The position numbers were made by a program, and so were the translations under genes. From positions 5,208,001 through 5,272,000 of the forward strand of contig NZ_CP108032.1 in the NCBI RefSeq assembly GCF_036169555.1: a DNA stretch of 64,000 bases. The letters run 5' to 3'. This DNA comes from Streptomyces sp. NBC_00306. Its GTDB lineage: Bacteria; Actinomycetota; Actinomycetes; Streptomycetales; Streptomycetaceae. Positions 59,538 to 64,000 of this stretch are shown here, in pieces. Numbering within the stretch: the stretch's first letter is position 1; each line of letters starts with the position of its first letter. The notes below the pieces were generated by a model. The model was not told where the DNA came from. It did not search any database and saw nothing but the letters and a program-made list of their open reading frames with translations.

Positions 59538-59556
59538 GTCCGCCCGGCGGGCGGAC
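59538..59556 (+). other. Hairpin in the typA upstream region
   Basis: GTCCGCCC (59538-59545) pairs perfectly with GGGCGGAC (59549-59556), loop GGC, 53 bases before the typA start. It could lie in the 5' leader and affect translation or attenuation, or it may be incidental. Confidence 0.4.
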
Positions 59557-59609
59557 GAGGCCATGACGGTCAGACGCCTGATCCCCGATCGAGAGAAGCG
59601 CCAGCCAGC

Positions 59610-61517
<1,908 letters not shown>

Positions 61518-61595
61518 TCGACAGGGCGCGGACGGACAGCGGTGACGCCGGACTCCGGCGGGCCGCCCGCGGCGCCCTGACACCGCGTCAGTGAC

Positions 61596-61636
61596 ACGGC
61601 CCGGACCTCCGCAGAATCTGTGGAGGTCCGGGCCGT
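61596..61636 (+). terminator. Terminator after typA
   Basis: 15-bp perfect stem (61596-61610 with 61622-61636) and an 11-base loop, followed by TCG and an AT-richer tract. Confidence 0.85.
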
Positions 61637-61841
61637 TCGTCAATCGGATTTCTGCGGGCTTTGAGGTCCCGAGTGTCCGTTTATCGGCCACCGCTCTCCG
61701 GAACATGTGTTAACGGTCCGTTTCGCGGGTGTCTGTCTGTGCTCGCTTTGTCCGGATTTCGGGCATCCGTGGTCGGCTGATGTTGTCAAAACGAGACCCT
61801 TTAAGTGTGGTTTACGGCCCGGTCGTACTTAATAGTTGGCT

Positions 61842-61862
61842 CCATTGAGCTCGGGTCAATGG
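61842..61862. promoter_or_regulatory. Inverted repeat CCATTGA-N7-TCAATGG upstream of the binding-protein gene
   Basis: Perfect 7-bp arms (61842-61848 and 61856-61862), 127 bases before the start codon and close to the AT-rich candidate -10 region. A regulator binding site is plausible; the cognate protein is unknown. Confidence 0.45.
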
Positions 61863-61988
61863 GTCATGCGCTGTGGGGAGCGCCGACTCACGAGCACACT
61901 CGGGGCATTGAGCGAGCGCCGTCAGGGGTGTCGGCGCACCTACCTTTGCCCTTCTCGTAGTGACAAGTGGACTCATGAGGAGGAACCC

Positions 61989-63626
61989 ATGCGCGGTGCC
62001 AAGAGCGCCAAGTGGGTAGCGGGTGCGATAGTCGTCGCTCTGGCAGCGACCGCCTGTGGTGGCGGTGGCGACAGCGGCTCCGACGCCAAGGGTGAAGTGG
62101 ACCCAAACGGGATCTTCTCCGTCGAGCTGGGTGAGCCGGAGAAGCTCCTGCACACCGGCGACACGATGGAGTCCAACGGCTCTGCTGTCATGGCCGGCCT
62201 GTTCTCGACCCTGGTCGACTACAAGGCCGATGGCTCGCTGGAGATGATCAACGCCGAGTCGGTGGAGACCACCGACTCCAAGACGTGGACCGTCAAGCTC
62301 AAGAAGGGCTGGGCATTCCACGACGGCACCCCGGTGACCGCCAAGTCCTATGTGGACGCGTGGAACTGGAACGCCAACATCACCAACGCCCAGGGGCTGT
62401 CCTCCTGGTTCGCGGACATCAAGGGCTTCGAAGCCCTGCACCCGGAGAAGGAAGGCGCCAAGCCGACCGCCAAGGCCATGGAGGGCCTGAAGGTCGTCGA
62501 CGACAGCACCTTCACCATCGAGCTGAAGAGCGCGGTCCCGGCCTTCGGTCACAAGCTCGCCTACATCGTCTTCGCGCCGCTGCCCGCGTCGTTCTACGCG
62601 AACCCGAAGGCCGCAGGCGAGAAGCCGGTCGGAAACGGTCCCTACAAGTTCGAGAGCTGGGACCACAAGAAGCAGATCAAGATCGTCCGTTACGACGACT
62701 ACAAGGGCCCGAACAAGGCGAAGAACGGTGGTGTGCTCTTCAAGAACTACACCACCCTCGAGGCCGCCTACGAGGACCTGAAGTCCGGCAACGTCGACGT
62801 CCTGCGTCAGATCGGCCCGAAGGACCTCCCGGTCTACCGCGACGACCTCGGCGACCGCGCCGTCGACCAGCCGTACTCCGCGATCCAGACGCTGGCCATC
62901 GCCTTCTACGCGGACCAGTGGAAGAAGCCGAAGCAGGTCGACCCGAAGGTCGTCCAGGGTCTGTCCATGGCCATCGACCGCGCCACCATCACCAAGACGG
63001 TGCTGCAGGGTACGCGTGAGCCGGCCACGGGCTGGGTCGCCAAGGGTGTCGTGGGCTATCAGGACAACGCCGCGGGCGACGTCACCAAGTTCGACCCCGC
63101 CAAGGCCAAGGCGCTCATCAAGGCCGGTGGCGGCGTCCCGAAGAACGAGATCTTCATCCAGTTCAACGCCGACGGCGGCCACAAGGAGTGGGTCGACGCG
63201 GTCTGCAACAGCATCACCCAGGCCACCGGTGTCAAGTGCACCGGTGACAGCAAGCCGGACTTCCAGGCCGACCTGACCGCTCGTAAGAGCAAGCAGGTCA
63301 AGTCGATCTACCGTTCCGGCTGGGTGCTGGACTACCCCGTCAACTCCAACTTCATCAGCGACCTGTTCCGTACGGGCGCGGCGGGCAACCAGGGTGACTT
63401 CTCCAACAAGGCGCTGGACGCCAAGATCGCGGCTGCTGACAGCGCCGCGACGCTTGACGACTCGGTGAAGCAGTTCCAGGCCATCGAGAAGGACCTGGTC
63501 AACTACATGCCGTCGATCCCGCTCTGGTACTACAAGACCAACGCGGGCTACTCGGAGAAGGTTTCCGGCGTGAAGTACGGCCAGGACGGTGACCCGATCC
63601 TGACCGGCGTCGAGGTCAGGAAGTAA
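61989..63626 (+). CDS. Oligopeptide ABC transporter solute-binding lipoprotein
   Basis: A 545-aa lipoprotein that captures peptides outside the cell for the permease encoded next. The signal peptide ends in the lipobox LAATAC (Cys23). The SBP_bac_5 core has VELGEPEKLLHTGDTMESNG, GWAFHDGTPVTAKSYVDAWNW, SLEMINAESV, KPVGNGPYKFESW, VVQGLSMAIDRATITKTVL and YRSGWVLDYP. The ATG at 61989 has GAGGAGG upstream. It closely resembles BldKB-type binding proteins of Streptomyces, and the location fits the bldK/SCO5117 region as I recall it, but gene order (binding protein before permease) leaves open which of the two systems this is. Confidence 0.93.
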   Translation: MRGAKSAKWVAGAIVVALAATACGGGGDSGSDAKGEVDPNGIFSVELGEPEKLLHTGDTMESNGSAVMAGLFSTLVDYKADGSLEMINAESVETTDSKTWTVKLKKGWAFHDGTPVTAKSYVDAWNWNANITNAQGLSSWFADIKGFEALHPEKEGAKPTAKAMEGLKVVDDSTFTIELKSAVPAFGHKLAYIVFAPLPASFYANPKAAGEKPVGNGPYKFESWDHKKQIKIVRYDDYKGPNKAKNGGVLFKNYTTLEAAYEDLKSGNVDVLRQIGPKDLPVYRDDLGDRAVDQPYSAIQTLAIAFYADQWKKPKQVDPKVVQGLSMAIDRATITKTVLQGTREPATGWVAKGVVGYQDNAAGDVTKFDPAKAKALIKAGGGVPKNEIFIQFNADGGHKEWVDAVCNSITQATGVKCTGDSKPDFQADLTARKSKQVKSIYRSGWVLDYPVNSNFISDLFRTGAAGNQGDFSNKALDAKIAAADSAATLDDSVKQFQAIEKDLVNYMPSIPLWYYKTNAGYSEKVSGVKYGQDGDPILTGVEVRK

Positions 63627-63647
63627 TCACCCAGGCGTAGTCCGATA

Positions 63648-63685
63648 GCCGTTGCGGGCCTGACGAATCGCCAGTCCGCAACGGC
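63648..63685 (+). terminator. Intercistronic hairpin after the binding-protein gene
   Basis: GCCGTTGCGG (63648-63657) pairs with CCGCAACGGC (63676-63685), loop 18. It starts 21 bases after the stop codon and lies within an operon, so it probably acts as an attenuator or an mRNA 3' stabiliser rather than a full stop. Confidence 0.6.
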
Positions 63686-63795
63686 GCCTTACGCAGCGGC
63701 CGGGGGGCCCTTCCACGACATTCGCGTACCCGCTGGGGCGCGGTTGTCGGGGGAGGGCCCGTTGGTTGCGGCTGTCATATTTCAACGGAGGCATG

Positions 63796-64000
63796 ATGGG
63801 GCGCTATGTCGCACGACGACTGCTCCAGATGATCCCGGTATTCCTCGGGACAACCTTTCTGATCTTCTTCATGGTCTACAGCCTGCCTGGCGACCCCGTG
63901 GCGGGTCTGTTCGGCGACAAGGGTGTCGACCCCGCGACTCTCGCCGCGAAGAGACATGAGCTGGGGCTGGACCTCCCGCTCTGGGAGCAGTACTGGAACT
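63796..64000 (+). CDS. Oligopeptide ABC transporter permease (3' end beyond window)
   Basis: The first 68 residues of a DppB/OppB-type permease: MGRYVARRLLQMIPVFLGTT, a first helix FLIFFMVYSLPGDPV, then GLDLPLWEQYWN at the window edge. The pattern RRLLQMIPV-x-LG-x-T-x-x-x-F and the GDPV after helix 1 are diagnostic. The ATG at 63796 has GGAGG 4 bases upstream; the overlapping ATG at 63793 has only one base of spacing. It lies 169 bases after the binding-protein gene, with a hairpin between. The second permease and ATPases are expected beyond the window. Confidence 0.93.
   Translation, partial: MGRYVARRLLQMIPVFLGTTFLIFFMVYSLPGDPVAGLFGDKGVDPATLAAKRHELGLDLPLWEQYWN

Larger units (their letters stand above)
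61518..61988. other. 471-bp region between typA and the oligopeptide-binding gene
   Basis: After the typA terminator, about 170 bases (61680-61850) are unusually AT-rich for this genome, with TTAACGG, TTTAAG and ACTTAATAG, suggesting a long regulated promoter for the transporter operon. A perfect dyad lies at 61842-61862. GAGGAGG lies 6-7 bases before the ATG at 61989. I see no coding sequence. Confidence 0.55.

Overview
The window is a high-GC actinomycete chromosome segment, almost certainly Streptomyces. The evidence is the very GC-rich third codon positions, frequent GTG starts, a WhiB-like Fe-S regulator, serine-phosphatase/ATPase regulators of the SpoIIE type, DUF1707, DUF4190 and DUF4245 proteins, and a gene order (two fumarases, WhiB-like protein, glpX, xseAB, ispH, ppgK, ychF ... 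typA, oligopeptide ABC transporter) that I recall from the S. coelicolor region around SCO5042-SCO5117. I found 54 protein genes, of which the first and last run off the window. There is no tRNA, rRNA, CRISPR array, insertion sequence or prophage.

Layout. 1-3 kb: PadR repressor and the ABC exporter it probably controls. 3-4.3 kb: SPFH membrane protein with a ribbon-helix-helix partner. 4.6-8.4 kb: bifunctional penicillin-binding protein and catalase, convergent. 8.5-11.3 kb: GAF/SpoIIE/ATPase regulator and a DUF402 protein. 11.4-16.3 kb: class II fumarase (fumC) and class I Fe-S fumarase, flanking a secreted SGNH hydrolase with a lectin tail; an iron-box-like site lies upstream of the class I enzyme. 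16.5-20.3 kb: DUF1707 protein, WhiB-like regulator, glpX, DUF4245 protein, nitroreductase. 20.4-27.1 kb: xseB-xseA, an amino-acid permease, ispH, polyphosphate glucokinase, DUF6542 protein, ychF. 27.2-34.4 kb: a more variable stretch with Uma2 protein, SNF2 ATPase, DUF4326, thioesterase, ABM monooxygenase, GlxA-type regulator, thiolase and HxlR regulator. 34.6-43.6 kb: secreted enzymes (GH65 hydrolase, subtilase with P-domain, GH18 chitinase) with a cupin, a septum-formation-like protein and a GntR regulator; a DasR-type operator lies at the chitinase promoter. 43.7-49.7 kb: nucleobase permease with a cysteine-rich tail, small SPOR-like protein, NUDIX hydrolase, and two ATPase/phosphatase regulators. 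49.9-52.7 kb: PspA and a TPM-domain membrane protein. 53-56.8 kb: Sdh1-type succinate dehydrogenase operon headed by a small coiled-coil protein. 57-64 kb: a lipoprotein with disordered inserts, TypA/BipA, and the start of an oligopeptide ABC importer.

How the parts fit. Central metabolism is strongly represented: two chemically different fumarases, succinate dehydrogenase and fructose-1,6-bisphosphatase, plus polyphosphate glucokinase. A second group handles chitin, trehalose-like sugars, protein and oligopeptide uptake, as expected of a soil saprophyte, and the chitinase operator links this to N-acetylglucosamine sensing. A third group is regulatory (PadR, GlxA, HxlR, GntR, WhiB, three HATPase proteins).

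No biosynthetic gene cluster is present, although from memory this interval in S. coelicolor holds the actinorhodin cluster. I did not find a clearly new multi-gene system. The best leads are the iron-box/fumarase pairing, the eight-cysteine tail on the NCS1 permease, the small protein heading the sdh operon, and repeated short tandem arrays placed right after stop codons.
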